Of a stretch of 58,437 nt of DNA, positions 56,966 to 58,437 are shown one piece after another. The stretch lies in assembly GCA_001600495.1 (NCBI GenBank), contig BCKE01000008.1, forward strand, positions 352,025 through 410,461, given 5' to 3'. This DNA comes from Pilasporangium apinafurcum. Its lineage: Eukaryota > Oomycota > Peronosporomycetes > Pythiales > Pythiaceae. Position 1 is the stretch's first letter; every line of letters starts with the position of its first letter. The notes below the pieces were generated by a model. The model did no database searches. It saw nothing but the letters and a program-made list of their open reading frames with translations, and had not been told where the DNA came from. Both the position numbers and the translations under genes were made by a program.

Positions 56966-58437
56966 ATGGCGAGCGACATATCGCAGGTGTTCTACATGGC
57001 GGGTGTGCTCGTCATCATTGGCGGCATCTTCCTCGTCGCGAGGTTCAGCACGTGTCGGCGGCAGGTGCTACGCTTGGAATTGCAACGACCGCTACTCGAG
57101 TATGATCTCACAACCTTCGCATATCAGATATCTTTAATAATATGCTTACTTTTTAGACGACTATATTATAACTCTGAATTGTAGTCAGAATGCTGCACGC
57201 CATCGGATTGACGCAGCCACGAGGTTACACAATGGAAAAATGCACATTTCTACACATCTTGAAGGTCAGTTGTTCATTGACTCTGTGTGTTGTATGCAGA
57301 GAAGCGGAGGGAGGATACACGGTCTGTGCCGCGTGTGAATTTGAGAATTTCAAACGATTTGCCTATTGCACGCTATGCGGCAAGAAATTGCCTGTGAGTC
57401 TGCCTAGTGGAAGCAAAACAAGTGACAGAGGAGAAACAAAAGAAGGCAATCAACAGAGGAGAGAGACAATTGAGCTCAATGACCGACAGCTTCGTGCCAG
57501 GTGATGAATTGGTTACGCGTCGTTATGCTATGCCATGGAATGGATAACTCGATACTCAAACTACTGCATATCATTGTAGGAAACGGAAACAATGGACGCG
57601 GAAAGTGGATGTTGAAGGGAAACTATTTTGGTATAGGAGCGCATCCGATGAGGACGCGGAAGCGCAATTTCCAGGCTACATTGTCAGGTTCAAGACACCG
57701 ATGCGAGATGAAGGAGGTGATGACGTTGAACAGATTGCAGAGAAGACCGAGAATGATCTCCAAGCGCATGAAGAAGAAATAACCATCCACACAAACGAGT
57801 TTGAATCTAAGCCATACGATGGTAGCACGGGGAGACGGAGTTTGCTGCAGATGGATAGCACAATTATATTAGAGCTTGTGGATGCAGTATTGGCAGACTC
57901 CGCTGTCTTCGCTACAAACCCAATGCCAGCTATCATTGGTATCGAACGAGCAAAGGAAGCGGTAGCGTTTGCCTCGAACGATTTTCCGACCAAATATGCA
58001 CATTTTGTGGTCACGACAGCGTCATTAATTACGCCTGTAAACAGAGAAACGCTCAAATTGTCTGTACATCGTGATTATGTGCTGGAAGAATCGATTGATC
58101 GTCTCTATTGCATCGAAGAAAAGAATATGAGATTACCTATGCGAATCGATTTTGTGGACGAAAGTGGTGTTGATGCCGGTGGCATTCATCGTGAGTGGTT
58201 CTTACTCGTCAATGAAACGCTGATGGATTCAACACTGAGGCTGTTCTTGTGCGTAAACAAAGAGGATCAGTCCTACTATCTCAATCCGAACTCGCTTGCC
58301 GACATTGGAGAAGACCATCTCACGTTCTACTACACCATTGGGCGGCTTGTAGGACGAGCGCTATTGGAAGGATTCGTATGGGGATTTCATTTGTCTCTTC
58401 CGTTGCTGAAGATGATCTTGGGTATGCCTGTAACATT
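56966..58437 (+). CDS. Membrane-anchored HECT E3 ubiquitin ligase, tandem copy C (cut by window end)
   Basis: Third member of the array, truncated at the window edge. Exons: 56966-57099, 57185-57223, 57300-57500 and 57580 onward. Intron positions and phases match copies A and B; exon 2 is again 39 nt. The membrane segment is VFYMAGVLVIIGGIFLVA, followed by HRIDAATR and the zinc finger CAACEFENFKRFAYCTLCG. The HECT N-lobe is present: FPTKYAHFVVTTASL, LSVHRDYVLEES, MRIDFVDESGVDAGGIHREW, GRLVGRALLEG. The C-lobe with the catalytic Cys lies beyond the window, so activity cannot be judged. The final 95 nt are identical to copy B although the flanking sequence is diverged. Confidence 0.9.

Overview
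The window looks like a contig from an oomycete (a stramenopile water mould). Genes are dense and lie on both strands. Introns are short (about 50-110 nt) with GTACGT- or GTAAGT-like donors, and intergenic spacers are often under 500 bp. The gene set is eukaryotic: CAND1, RagA, ARL2, CHMP5, an EMAP-like protein, CLU and SepSecS. KAP3, the kinesin-II accessory subunit of flagellar transport, points to a zoosporic life cycle. AT-rich spacers would suit a low-GC oomycete, but I cannot name the species. Gene models below were made by hand: splice sites were chosen so that the reading frame and the family's conserved motifs stay continuous. I summed exon lengths for most multi-exon genes and those sums are in frame.

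Region 1 (1-17,420): an LTR-like repeat; a Rag GTPase (RagA/Gtr1 type); an unresolved WD40-like locus; a Rab-type GTPase with a long N-terminal tail; threonine synthase; an EMAP-like WD40 protein with a C-terminal SH3 domain; CAND1; and a MESD-type ER chaperone. Region 2 (18,142-34,947): a 1,663-residue protein with a TFIIS-like central domain and repeated modules; KAP3; an HD-domain hydrolase; a HIT-family protein; the clustered-mitochondria protein CLU; and SepSecS, which implies a selenocysteine pathway. Region 3 (35,621-46,220): ARL2; a low-complexity protein read divergently from it; an F-box/WD40 protein; CHMP5/Vps60; an ABCF2-type ATPase; and an AGC kinase.

Region 4 (46,800-58,437) differs from the rest. 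It is a tandem array of three HECT ubiquitin ligases in the same orientation. Each has an N-terminal membrane segment, a RanBP2-like zinc finger and a HECT domain, with the same four-exon layout; the third copy is cut by the window end. The two spacers are 2.8 and 3.1 kb long and hold decayed mobile DNA: a TnpB/Fanzor-like zinc-ribbon fragment, an ankyrin/TKL-kinase pseudogene, a longer Fanzor-like (eukaryotic TnpB) pseudogene, and a 56-bp near-perfect palindrome just 3' of that pseudogene. This accessory block is the most interesting part of the window.

Protein turnover (CAND1, F-box/WD40, HECT array) and membrane traffic (Rab, ARL2, CHMP5, MESD) recur, but nothing in the sequence ties these genes into one pathway. 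I saw no tRNA, rRNA or CRISPR array.
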